A DNA stretch of 41,605 bases from JACZQZ01 sp046756945 (GCA_046756945.1 JBHHXI010000004.1:1-41605); one strand, 5' to 3'; counted from the stretch's first letter, positions 17,288-24,984 are shown. Notes: a model not told the origin generated them from the letters alone. A program made the numbers and translations.

Positions 17288-18813
17288 CGTCCGAGCTCCC
17301 CGATGGCGGCGCTGACGACTTCGGCGTCGTCGAAGGGCCGCACCTCGTCGCCGACGATCTGGCCCTGCTCGTGTCCCTTGCCGGCGACCACCAACAGGTC
17401 GCCGGGCCGCAACTCGGCGACCGCGGCGGCGATGGCCTGGCCCCGGTCCGCGATGTCGCGCGCGCCTTCGCAGGCGGCCAGGATGTGGCGGCGGATGCGC
17501 GCCGCGTCCTCGCCGCGCGGGTTGTCGTCGGTGACGATGACCACGTCGGCCAGCGCGCATGCCGTGCGCCCCATCTGGGGCCGCTTGCCGGCATCGCGGT
17601 CGCCGCCGCACCCGAAGACGACGAAGAGGCGTCCCCGGGCGTGGGGCCGCAGGGCCTCGAGCACGTTGGCGAGGGCGTCCGGCGTGTGGGCGTAGTCGAC
17701 GAAAACGGCGGCGCCGGCGGGGTGGCCGGCGATCCTCTGGACCCGTCCCGGCGCCCCGTCCAGGCCCTCCAGGGCGGCCACGGCGCGGCTCTCGTCCTCG
17801 CCGCAGGCGAGCGCCAGGCCGAGGGCGCAGAGCGCGTTTTCGGCCTGGAAGGCGCCGACCAGGGGCAGGGTGAGCGTATGGGCCCGGCCCATGACGGTGA
17901 GGCGCAACCTCTGCCCTTCGGCCAGCGGCTGGGCGTCCTCCAGGCGAATGTCGTCGCCGCGGGCGCCGTAGGTGATGATGCGCTGTCCCCTGGCCGCGCA
18001 GGCGGCCCTGACGGCCTCGCCATACGGCGGGTCCGCGTTCACCACCGCCACGCCGCCGGCGCCCATGATGTCGGAGAACAGCCGCGTCTTCGCCTCCAGG
18101 TACGAGTCCATGGAGCCGTGGTAATCCAGGTGGTCCCGGGACAAATTGGTGAACGCGGCGGCCGTCACGCGCACCCCGTCCAGGCGGTACTGGGCGAGGC
18201 CGTGGCTGGAGGCCTCCATGGCCAGGCACTCGACGCCGCGCCCGGCCAGGTCGGCGAGAATGCGGTGCAACTCCACCGGGTCGGGGGTGGTCAGGCTGCC
18301 GGCGGTCTCCAACCCGGGGGCGGCGGGGGCGTCCCCCGCATATCGTTGCCGGGGGGACACCCCCCGTGTCCCCCCGGGGGCGGCGATGCCGAGGGTGCCC
18401 AGGCCGGCGGCCTGGCGGCCCAGCCGCGTCCACACCTGGCGCAGAAAGGACACCACCGAGGTCTTGCCGTTGGTTCCGGTTACCGCGGCCACCGTGGGCG
18501 GCTGGGAAGCGAAGAACCGCGCCGCCATGAGGGCGAAACGGCGGCGCGGATTGTCGTCGACGAGCAGGGGAACCGGGGGCTCCCGGGTTTCGATGCGGGT
18601 GCCGGGCGGCGCCAGCACGGCCGCCGCGCCGCGGCGCATCGCCTCGGGGATGAAAGCCCGGCCGTCGGCGCGGGCGCCGGCCAGCGCGGCAAAGAGGAAT
18701 CCGGGCTCGACGAGGCGCGAATCACATGTCAGACCGACGATGTCCGTATCCTTGCTTATCGCTCTTAGTGCCACCTGGGAATCGTCTCCTTCGACAAGAT
18801 CAATGAGCCGCAA
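17284..18813 (-). CDS. murE: UDP-MurNAc-dipeptide--meso-DAP ligase MurE (TTG start, in-frame repeat insertion)
   Basis: MurE adds meso-diaminopimelate to UDP-MurNAc-L-Ala-D-Glu. It has the P-loop VTGTNGKTSVVSF, LTTPDPVELHR, MEASSHGL, NLSRDHLDYHG, and the DNPRGED motif that specifies meso-DAP. No ATG gives a sensible N-terminus. A TTG at 18813, preceded at 7 nt by GGGAG, yields the conserved start (M)RLIDLV, a 509-residue product and a 14-bp overlap with ftsI. Between LGTLG (139-143) and SLTTPDP (from about 173) the protein is about 20 residues longer than I expect for the family. The extra residues (about 146-165) are the translation of a double-palindrome repeat at 18320-18380 that recurs intergenically at 26726-26788. 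The enzyme otherwise looks intact. Confidence 0.94.
   Translation of the reverse strand: MRLIDLVEGDDSQVALRAISKDTDIVGLTCDSRLVEPGFLFAALAGARADGRAFIPEAMRRGAAAVLAPPGTRIETREPPVPLLVDDNPRRRFALMAARFFASQPPTVAAVTGTNGKTSVVSFLRQVWTRLGRQAAGLGTLGIAAPGGTRGVSPRQRYAGDAPAAPGLETAGSLTTPDPVELHRILADLAGRGVECLAMEASSHGLAQYRLDGVRVTAAAFTNLSRDHLDYHGSMDSYLEAKTRLFSDIMGAGGVAVVNADPPYGEAVRAACAARGQRIITYGARGDDIRLEDAQPLAEGQRLRLTVMGRAHTLTLPLVGAFQAENALCALGLALACGEDESRAVAALEGLDGAPGRVQRIAGHPAGAAVFVDYAHTPDALANVLEALRPHARGRLFVVFGCGGDRDAGKRPQMGRTACALADVVIVTDDNPRGEDAARIRRHILAACEGARDIADRGQAIAAAVAELRPGDLLVVAGKGHEQGQIVGDEVRPFDDAEVVSAAIGELGR
18320..18380 (+). repeat. REP-like double palindrome inside murE (copy A)
   Basis: The first palindrome, GCGGGGGCGTCCCCCGC at 18323-18339, has 7-bp arms. 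A 9-nt linker follows, then a second palindrome at 18349-18377 with perfect 12-bp arms (CCGGGGGGACAC and GTGTCCCCCCGG) around five C. The same two-hairpin unit in the same orientation is found at 26726-26788, with identity over most positions. Here it lies within the murE reading frame without breaking it. Confidence 0.85.
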
Positions 18814-20542
18814 GGCGTTGCTCCCGGACCTTCGCCGGCGGGGGGTTGAGGGAAGCGAGCAGCGGGTGCGCGCCTGTCGGCGTCTCTTCCCCGGGGACCG
18901 GGGCGAAGCCGACAAGGGGCGCCATGCGCCGCACCATCCGGGCGACCACCGGCGCGGCGACCCGGCCCCCGGTGGCGGCCTTGCCGTCGGTGCCCTTGGG
19001 CTCGTCGAGCAGGACCAGCATCACATAGCGGGGCGCGTTCATGGGGAAGGCGCCGACGAAAGACGAAATCGAGGCGTCGCGGCGATATCTGCCGCCCTCC
19101 GGTTTGTCGGCGGTTCCCGTCTTGCCGCCGACCCTGTAGCCCGGCGCCCGCGCCGCCCCGCCGGTGCCGCGGAGCACGACCAGGCGCATCAGCGCGCGCA
19201 TCTGCCGCGACGTGGCCGCGGACAACACCCGCCTGCCTGCCGGCTGGGCGCCGACGGGCCGGCGCAGCAGGGTCGTCGGATGCCGGACGCCGCCGTTGAC
19301 CACGGTGGCCACGGCCCCCGCCACCTGCAGCGGGGTGACGGCGATGCCGTGGCCGAATCCGATGGTCATGGTGTTGATTTCGCGCCACCGCGCCGGAGTC
19401 AGCGGCGCCGCCACCTCGGGCAGCTCGATGGCCGAACGGCTGAGCAGCCCGAAGTTTTCGAGATAGAACCGCTGGATCTGGGCGCCCACGTCCAGGGCCA
19501 TCTTGGCGGCCCCGATATTGGACGAATAGACCAGGATTTCCGGCACCGACAGCCACCGGTTGCGGCCGTGGAAGTCGGTGATGGTGAAGCGGGCGACGCG
19601 GATGGGCCGGCTGGCGTCATACCCGTCGCTGAGCGTCACCGTGCCGCTGTCCAGGGCCATGGCCGTGGTGAACAGCTTGAAGGTGGAGCCCATCTCGTAG
19701 ACGCCCTTGGTCACCCGGTTGAAACCGGCCTCTCCGCCGGCGGTGGCGGGCAGGTTGGGGTCGAAGTCGGGCAGGGAGGCAAGCGCCAGGATCTCGCCGG
19801 TCTTCACGTCGAGCACCAGCCCGGCGGCGCCCAGCGCCCGGGACCCGACAAAGGCGGCGGAGAGCTCGTCGCGCAGCATCGCCTGCAGGCGAAGGTCGAC
19901 CGACAGCCGCAAGGGTCCGCCCAGGCGCAGGGTTTCGTCGAAACGCCGTTCCAGGCCGGCGATGCCGCGGCCGTCCACGTCGGTGAAGCCAAGCAGATGC
20001 GCCGCCGTCCGCCCGTGGGGGTAGACCCGGTGCTCGCCGCGCTGGAAGGCGAGGCCGGGGATGCCGAGGCGGTTGACCGCGTACTGCTGGGTCGGGGTCA
20101 GGGTGCGGCGCAGCCAGACGAAGCGCCCCCGGGAGGTCAGCTTGGCCAGCACCTCGGACCGCTCCAGGCCGGGCAGGACACGCACCAGCTTGTCGGCGGC
20201 CTCTTCCGCGTCGAGCACCTCGGTGGGGTCGGCGTAAAGCGAAACGGTGGGCAGGCTGGTCGCCAGGACGACGCCGTTGCGGTCGGTGATGTCGGCGCGC
20301 CCGCCGGTCGCGGCAAGGGCCGGGGCGACGGCCGTCAGGCGGGCCTCGGCGGCGGCGCCGAGCAGGGTCAGGTCGACCAGGCGCCCGGCGATGGTAAGAA
20401 AGGCCAGCGCGAAGACGACGCTGGTCACCAGCAGGCGGTTGCGCCCCGTTTCCAGGGCCTGCTTGCGGGTGCCCTCAAGGCGGATCCGGTGCCGTTGCCA
20501 GGCTTCCGCGTGGATGGAACGGGACATCTCGCCCTCTGTCAC
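18800..20542 (-). CDS. ftsI: Septal peptidoglycan transpeptidase FtsI (PBP3)
   Basis: FtsI is the class B penicillin-binding protein that cross-links septal peptidoglycan with FtsW. The 580-residue protein has a short cytoplasmic N-terminus, one membrane span at about residues 36-58, and a pedestal domain. The transpeptidase domain carries the active-site motifs STFK (Ser286), SSN (Ser340) and KTG (Lys474). A GTG at 20542 overlaps the ftsL stop (GTGA) and has GGAAGG upstream. An in-frame ATG at 20527 preceded by GAGGGCG is an equally plausible start. Its 3' end overlaps the TTG start of murE by 14 bp. Confidence 0.96.
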   Translation of the reverse strand: MTEGEMSRSIHAEAWQRHRIRLEGTRKQALETGRNRLLVTSVVFALAFLTIAGRLVDLTLLGAAAEARLTAVAPALAATGGRADITDRNGVVLATSLPTVSLYADPTEVLDAEEAADKLVRVLPGLERSEVLAKLTSRGRFVWLRRTLTPTQQYAVNRLGIPGLAFQRGEHRVYPHGRTAAHLLGFTDVDGRGIAGLERRFDETLRLGGPLRLSVDLRLQAMLRDELSAAFVGSRALGAAGLVLDVKTGEILALASLPDFDPNLPATAGGEAGFNRVTKGVYEMGSTFKLFTTAMALDSGTVTLSDGYDASRPIRVARFTITDFHGRNRWLSVPEILVYSSNIGAAKMALDVGAQIQRFYLENFGLLSRSAIELPEVAAPLTPARWREINTMTIGFGHGIAVTPLQVAGAVATVVNGGVRHPTTLLRRPVGAQPAGRRVLSAATSRQMRALMRLVVLRGTGGAARAPGYRVGGKTGTADKPEGGRYRRDASISSFVGAFPMNAPRYVMLVLLDEPKGTDGKAATGGRVAAPVVARMVRRMAPLVGFAPVPGEETPTGAHPLLASLNPPPAKVREQRLAAH

Positions 20543-20907
20543 CGGATCACCCTTCCGCCGATCGGTGGTGTGGGAAGACGCGGCGTGTTCCGGTCCGCGA
20601 CGTTGGTCTTAGGGGCGCCTTCCGGGCCCGACGGAAGCACCGACAGCGTGGCGAGGGCGCCCAACTGCTCCGATTCCAGGGGGCGCAGCCCCAGGTACCG
20701 CACGGCCAGGGCGCCCAGGCGCTCGGGATCGTTGAGATAGCTCCATTCCGCCTCGAGCACGTGCATGGCCCGCCGCTCGGCCAGGATGGAGCGGTTCAGG
20801 CCGGCGAACTCGTCCTCCAGGTCCTGCATCTGGTACTTGAGCGAGAACAGGGCCAGGCTCAACGCGGCGGCCAGGAAGACGAACAGCACCGTGGTCCGTC
20901 GCATCAT
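20539..20907 (-). CDS. ftsL: Cell division protein FtsL
   Basis: FtsL is a small bitopic divisome protein that with FtsB/FtsQ activates FtsWI. The 122-residue product begins MMRRTTVLFVFLAAALSLALF, a single membrane span directly at the N-terminus. A periplasmic coiled coil follows (YQMQDLEDEFAGLNRSILAE), then the family-typical LNDPERLGALAVRYLGLRPL. The position between rsmH and ftsI and the ATGA overlap with the rsmH stop support the start at 20907. FtsL is poorly conserved in sequence, so the call rests largely on topology and context. Confidence 0.92.
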   Translation of the reverse strand: MMRRTTVLFVFLAAALSLALFSLKYQMQDLEDEFAGLNRSILAERRAMHVLEAEWSYLNDPERLGALAVRYLGLRPLESEQLGALATLSVLPSGPEGAPKTNVADRNTPRLPTPPIGGRVIR

Positions 20908-21875
20908 GCCGGGCCTCCCCGCAGGGCGCCGGTCCACGGCGGCTCGGCGGTACGTTCGGCGGCCCTGAGGCGCGCCGAGCGGGCGCGCGGATTGGCGGCG
21001 ATCTCGTCCGCCGAGGGCTTGGCGACGCCGCGGCCGAGGAGGCGGAAACTGGGCGGCGGCGGCGCCTCCGCGGGACCGGGGACGTGGCGCGATGGCCGGG
21101 GCGCGGCGCCGCTGCGGGTCCTCAGGAAATGCTTGACCGTCCTGTCCTCCAGGGAATGGAAGGAGACCACGGCCAGACGGCCCCCGGGGCCGAGCAGGGT
21201 TTCCGCCGCCGACAGGCCCCGGTCGAGCTCGCCGAGCTCGTCGTTGACGTAAATGCGGAGCGCCTGGAAGGTGCGGGTGGCGGGATCGATGCCGTCCCGG
21301 GACCGGGAGACGACGCGGCGCACCAGGCCGGCCAACTGGCGGGTCCGGGTGATCGGCGCCTCGGCGCGCGCCTCGACGATGGCCCGGGCGACGCGCCGGG
21401 ATGCCCGTTCCCCGCCGTACCGATAGATGATGTCGGCGAGTTCCTTTTCGCCCGAGTGGTTGACCACGTCGGCCGCGGTCCTTCCCACTTTGTCCATGCG
21501 CATGTCGAGGGGGCCGTCGGCCTGGAAGGAAAAGCCGCGCGCCGGAGCGTCCAGCTGCGTCGACGACAGGCCCAGATCCAGGGCGACGCCGTCCACCCGG
21601 TCGACGCCGAGGCCGCCGAGCAGCCCCGTCATGTCGCCGTAGCGCCCGTGGATGACCGTGAAGCGGCCCGGATACCGGCGCTCCATGGGAGCGCCGCTGC
21701 TTGCCGCGTCGGGGTCGCGGTCGATGCCCCAGACCGTGCACCGGGCGGCCTTGAGGACGGCTTCCGAATATCCCCCGGCGCCGAAGGTGGCGTCGACGTA
21801 GATGGCGCCGTCGCGCGGGGCCAGAACGTCCAGCACGTGGCGCAGCATCACCGGCGTGTGGGCGGGCGCGGACAC
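20904..21875 (-). CDS. rsmH: 16S rRNA (cytosine(1402)-N(4))-methyltransferase RsmH
   Basis: RsmH (MraW) N4-methylates C1402 of 16S rRNA using S-adenosylmethionine. The 323-residue protein starts (V)SAPAHTPVMLRHVLDVLAP and shows the SAM-binding region YVDATFGAGGYSEAVL. Also present are DLGLSSTQLD, GFSFQADGPLDMRMD, FQALRIYVNDEL and VVSFHSLEDRTVK. The best start is a GTG at 21875, 2 bp after the mraZ stop, with GAGGAAG upstream overlapping the mraZ end. This gives the conserved HTPVM N-terminus. Confidence 0.97.
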   Translation of the reverse strand: MSAPAHTPVMLRHVLDVLAPRDGAIYVDATFGAGGYSEAVLKAARCTVWGIDRDPDAASSGAPMERRYPGRFTVIHGRYGDMTGLLGGLGVDRVDGVALDLGLSSTQLDAPARGFSFQADGPLDMRMDKVGRTAADVVNHSGEKELADIIYRYGGERASRRVARAIVEARAEAPITRTRQLAGLVRRVVSRSRDGIDPATRTFQALRIYVNDELGELDRGLSAAETLLGPGGRLAVVSFHSLEDRTVKHFLRTRSGAAPRPSRHVPGPAEAPPPPSFRLLGRGVAKPSADEIAANPRARSARLRAAERTAEPPWTGALRGGPA

Positions 21876-21877
21876 GG

Positions 21878-22345
21878 CTACGCTTCCTCGTCCCGGTCTC
21901 GGCGCAGGCGCAGGGTGGCGCCGCGCGACCGGGCACGCTCCAATGCCTGGTCGTGGTTGGCGTCGTAGGCCTTGGGCTCCCAGATCTGCAGGCGCGCGCC
22001 GCGGCCGACGAACAGGGCCTCGCCGGCCAGGCCCGCGTGCTCGATCAGCACCTTGGGCAGCACGATGCGGCCCTCGGGATCGAAGGGCAGGGGATGGGCG
22101 TTCTCCAGGATGATGGCGGCCAGGTCGTCGTGGTCCTCGGAGAACATGTCCAGGTCCTCGAGGCTGGCGCTGACGCGGACCATGAAGTCCTCGTCGCACG
22201 CCTCGATGGCCGGATATTTGAACAGGGGATACGCGTACAGCCCGGCGAAGTCCTGGTCCCGGAAGGTATCGCGAAAGGGCTTGGGAACGGAAATCCGTCC
22301 CTTCTTGTCGATACGGTTGACGTACCTGCCGACCAGCAGCCCCAT
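21878..22345 (-). CDS. mraZ: Transcriptional regulator MraZ
   Basis: MraZ is an AbrB-fold DNA-binding protein encoded first in dcw clusters, where it binds TGGGN direct repeats upstream of its own gene and represses the operon. The 155-residue protein contains both halves of the double AbrB-like fold: YVNRIDKKGRISVPKPFRD (N-terminal) and FDPEGRIVLPKVLIEHAGL (C-terminal), each with the DxKGR/DxxGR turn. The cognate 10-bp-phased repeats are visible 84-147 nt upstream of its start. The C-terminus is extended by Arg/Glu-rich residues. Confidence 0.96.
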   Translation of the reverse strand: MGLLVGRYVNRIDKKGRISVPKPFRDTFRDQDFAGLYAYPLFKYPAIEACDEDFMVRVSASLEDLDMFSEDHDDLAAIILENAHPLPFDPEGRIVLPKVLIEHAGLAGEALFVGRGARLQIWEPKAYDANHDQALERARSRGATLRLRRDRDEEA

Positions 22346-22371
22346 GCCGACCCCCGAGAACCCGTTCCCCG

Positions 22372-22389
22372 CCCCGGCATTCGCCGGGG
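22372..22389 (-). promoter_or_regulatory. Hairpin in the mraZ 5' leader
   Basis: CCCCGGC and GCCGGGG form a perfect 7-bp stem with a 4-nt loop, 27 nt upstream of the mraZ ATG and inside the predicted leader. No T-run follows, so it is not an intrinsic terminator. It may stabilise the message, but the role is unknown. Confidence 0.35.
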
Positions 22390-22428
22390 TCCCGCCCTAC
22401 GCGGTGCCTCCCCTTTAGACACATTTAT

Positions 22429-22492
22429 TGGGCCATATTGGGATATCATGGGAAACCATGGGCGTCAATGGGATACTGTGGTTTTACTTGGC
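22429..22492 (+). promoter_or_regulatory. MraZ operator: seven TGG boxes at 10-bp spacing
   Basis: TGGG occurs at 22429, 22439, 22449, 22459 and 22469, followed in the same register by TGGT at 22479 and TGGC at 22489, so the period is exactly 10 bp. E. coli MraZ is known to bind direct repeats of TGGGN separated by 5 nt, which is the same 10-bp period. The array spans the predicted promoter. The repeats read TGGG on the strand opposite to mraZ transcription. Confidence 0.8.
22440..22468 (-). promoter_or_regulatory. Predicted dcw (mraZ) promoter
   Basis: On the minus strand TTGACG (22463-22468) and TATCCC (22440-22445) are separated by 17 nt. This predicts transcription from about 22433 and a leader of roughly 88 nt before mraZ. 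The rnpB promoter in this window has the closely similar pair TTGACG/TACCCT. The promoter lies entirely within the MraZ box array, as expected for autorepression. Confidence 0.55.
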
Positions 22493-22499
22493 CCCATGA

Positions 22500-22829
22500 A
22501 GTGTTGCCAAAATCTTCGGAGCCCGCGCTACATGTTGCGGAGAAAAGGTTAAAAATTCCCCAAGGATTGTGGCGTCCTATTAAGCAAGAAATTTGGGCAA
22601 TTTTATGTTCTTCGTATGTTCTTTTAGTGGCAACCGGGGCGTGACCGGCCGGCTCGGACTTAAGCTTCCCCCGGCCGTGCGCCGGCGAAACGGGCGCCGG
22701 CGCCGGCGCCGGGCAAGCCCCTGGCGCTATCACCCCTTTTTTACGTGAATCCGGCAATTCCGGGCCTTGTCGGATGGGGTACGCAAGACGGCGCTGATTT
22801 CGGAAATACCCGTGATCGCGCGTCGTCTA
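22500..22829. other. Upstream dcw region without a recognisable gene
   Basis: Bases 22500-22640 are unusually AT-rich for this genome and include a direct repeat (TATGTTCTT twice, 11 bp apart, at about 22604-22623), so additional promoter or regulator sites are plausible. Bases 22650-22740 are a GC-rich stretch with iterated GCCGGC, ending in a run of T on the plus strand. Short open frames here (22446-22757 minus, 22745-23044 plus) look non-coding. Confidence 0.5.
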
Positions 22830-22915
22830 TTAGCGTTCCTCTGCGTCCTCGGCGTTTGAAATTTTTTCAACGCCGAGGGCGCCGAGGTGCGCGGAGGTAC
22901 GCGGAGGTGCGCCGG
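22830..22915. repeat. Imperfect palindrome with 10-bp iterated GCCGAGG units
   Basis: CCTCGGCGTTTGAA (22847-22860) and TTCAACGCCGAGG (22866-22878) form a 13-bp stem with one bulge around ATTTT. The right arm continues as 10-bp units (GCCGAGGTGC, GCGGAGGTAC, GCGGAGGTGC) to about 22912. The left arm continues as the complementary GCGTTCCTCTGCGTCC pattern. It resembles dispersed intergenic repeats containing CGCNGAGG units known from many bacterial genomes, but only one copy lies in this window. Confidence 0.6.
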
Positions 22916-22954
22916 GAATTCAGTAAGCGCTCAGCACCCTATCCCGTCTTCGGC

Positions 22955-22992
22955 GATCCCCGGCGTTTCGGTCCATTCACGCCTCGGGGATC
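22955..22992 (-). terminator. Hairpin downstream of rnpB
   Basis: GATCCCCGGCGT (22955-22966) pairs with ACGCCTCGGGGATC (22979-22992), giving 12 bp with a 2-nt bulge, about 32 nt beyond the RNase P RNA 3' end. No T-run follows on the minus strand. It may act in 3' processing or as a non-canonical terminator. Confidence 0.3.
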
Positions 22993-23023
22993 CGGCGTTC
23001 GGCTATGCACGACGGCGGAAAGG

Positions 23024-23448
<425 letters not shown>

Positions 23449-23451
23449 TTA

Positions 23452-23479
23452 AGGGTAGTCCGTCCCGGCCTCCCGTCAA
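23452..23479 (-). promoter_or_regulatory. rnpB promoter
   Basis: TTGACG (23474-23479) and TACCCT (23452-23457) are separated by 16 nt on the minus strand, placing the transcription start at about 23446, just at the P1 helix of RNase P RNA. The promoter fits in the 37-bp gap after the ampD stop. Confidence 0.7.
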
Positions 23480-23487
23480 GGGTTGCG

Positions 23488-24174
23488 TCACCGGCACAGG
23501 GCCAGCAGGCCCCTGAGCCGCCCCACGGTTTCGGGATCGGCGATGCCGTCAACGCGCCCGGGGCGGAAGTGGCGCTGGAAGGCCATCACCGTCATCCCCA
23601 GGTCGTCGGTTTCGTAGCCGAAGTCGGCGAGCATGGCCTTGACCTCGTTAGCGTCCGCGTCCGCCTCGTCCGCTGGCGCGCTTTCCGGCCACAGCCCGAT
23701 GCCGGCCGCCGCCAGGCGCCGCCAGTCGAACAGCTCGCCCGGGTCAAGCTTGCGCCGGGGCGCCACGTCGGAATGGCCGACCACGTTGCGCGCCTCGATG
23801 GGGTGGCGGGCGAGGATGTCCCGCGCCAGGTCTTCGAGCGCCGCCATCTGCGCCTCGGCGAAGGGGCGGTAGCCGAACTCGTGGCCCGGGTTGACCAGCT
23901 CGATGCCCAGCGAGCGGCCGTTGACGTCGCGCGAGCCCCGCCACCAGGCGACGCCGGCGTGCCAGGCCCGGCGCTCCTCGGCCACCAGTTGGTGGACGGC
24001 GCCGTCCTCGTCGATCAGGTAGTGGGCGCTGACCCTGGCCGCCGGGTCGCACAGGCGCCCCAGGGCCGCGTCCGCCGTCTCCATGCCGCTGTAGTGCAGG
24101 ACCAATATATCGATGGCCGCGCCGCCGGGCCGGGCGTCGTGGTTGGGGGATTCGTATCTCCCGTTGTCGGCCAT
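23488..24174 (-). CDS. ampD: N-acetylmuramoyl-L-alanine amidase, AmpD type, with peptidoglycan-binding domain
   Basis: The 228-residue protein is an Amidase_2 zinc enzyme that cleaves the MurNAc-L-Ala bond. It shows the first zinc ligand in ILVLHYSG, SAHYLIDEDG, the WHAG segment with GIELVNPG, and the second ligand region VVGHSDVAPRRKLDPG. A C-terminal peptidoglycan-binding-like domain follows from about residue 175 (MTVMAFQRHFRPGRVDGIADPET). There is no signal peptide, which suits a cytoplasmic AmpD recycling anhydro-muropeptides. The extra C-terminal domain resembles the AmiD architecture, so the exact subfamily is uncertain. It starts 23 bp after the upstream djlA-like gene. Confidence 0.85.
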   Translation of the reverse strand: MADNGRYESPNHDARPGGAAIDILVLHYSGMETADAALGRLCDPAARVSAHYLIDEDGAVHQLVAEERRAWHAGVAWWRGSRDVNGRSLGIELVNPGHEFGYRPFAEAQMAALEDLARDILARHPIEARNVVGHSDVAPRRKLDPGELFDWRRLAAAGIGLWPESAPADEADADANEVKAMLADFGYETDDLGMTVMAFQRHFRPGRVDGIADPETVGRLRGLLALCR

Positions 24175-24197
24175 CGGCGGCCTTCCCTCTCCCGCCC

Positions 24198-24941
24198 CTA
24201 GCGCAGCCCGCGCTCCTTTTCGATGCGGTCATACGCCGTGTTGATGGCCGCCATCTTCTCGGTCGCCAGGTCGATGAACTCCTGGGGCAGGCCCTGGGCG
24301 ATCAGGGTGTCCGGGTGGTATTCCCGGCTGCGCTTGCGGTACGCCGTCTTCACCTCGGCGTCCGTGGCGTCGCCGGTGAGGCCCAGCACCTGGTACGGGT
24401 CGGCCGCGGCGGCGCCCATGTGCTGGGCGCGGATGCGCTCGAAGGCCTGGCCCTCGAAGCCGAAGATGGCGCCCACCTGGCGCAGGTATTCCAGCTCGCC
24501 GGTATGCACCGCGCCGTCCGCCCTGGCGATGTGGAAGAGCCCGCCCAGCAGCTCCTCCAGCACCGCCGGTTCACGGGCGAACATGCGGGCGATCTGCCGG
24601 GCATAGGGTTCGAACCCGGTGGCGTCCTCGGCGGCGGCGTTGAACAGCTTCCCCACCCCGGTCATCTCCTCGGGCGGGATGCGGAAGATCTGTTTGAACG
24701 CGGCGATCTCGTTCCGGGTGACGCGGCCGTCGGCCTTGGCCATCTTGGCCCCGAGCACGATGACGGCCATGGTGAAGGCGACCTGGCGGTCGGCGGTGGC
24801 GCCGGTCTCCCCGGCCCCGGCGCCGGTCCCGGTCCTGGCCCGGTCCACCGCGTGCCCGGCGAAGGCGCCGAGAAGCGCGCCGAAGGGCCCGCCGATGGCG
24901 AACCCGGCCACGCCTCCGATGACCTTGCCCCAGATGCTCAT
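24198..24941 (-). CDS. djlA: DjlA-like membrane-anchored J-domain co-chaperone
   Basis: The 247-residue protein has three parts. A glycine-rich N-terminal membrane segment (VIGGVAGFAIGGPFGALLGAFAGHAV) is followed by a TerB-like helical domain (about residues 55-165, FTMAVIVLGAKMAKADGRV). A C-terminal J domain (about 180-247, DPYQVLGLTGDATDAEVKTAYRKR) carries the HPD tripeptide that stimulates DnaK ATPase. This is the architecture of DjlA. It precedes ampD by 23 bp, and the two are probably co-transcribed. Confidence 0.88.
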   Translation of the reverse strand: MSIWGKVIGGVAGFAIGGPFGALLGAFAGHAVDRARTGTGAGAGETGATADRQVAFTMAVIVLGAKMAKADGRVTRNEIAAFKQIFRIPPEEMTGVGKLFNAAAEDATGFEPYARQIARMFAREPAVLEELLGGLFHIARADGAVHTGELEYLRQVGAIFGFEGQAFERIRAQHMGAAAADPYQVLGLTGDATDAEVKTAYRKRSREYHPDTLIAQGLPQEFIDLATEKMAAINTAYDRIEKERGLR

Positions 24942-24984
24942 GACGCCTCCGTATTGGCGGCACCTAGTACCATTCTATTGTGAA

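Noticed and set aside
14297..17695. 1132-codon open frame on the plus strand across mraY, murF and murE
   Set aside because: Antisense shadow of three conserved genes; low-complexity Arg/Gly/Gln/His composition and no recognisable domain.
22446..22757. 103-codon minus-strand frame upstream of mraZ
   Set aside because: It overlaps the MraZ box array and promoter and has no similarity or ribosome site that I can support.
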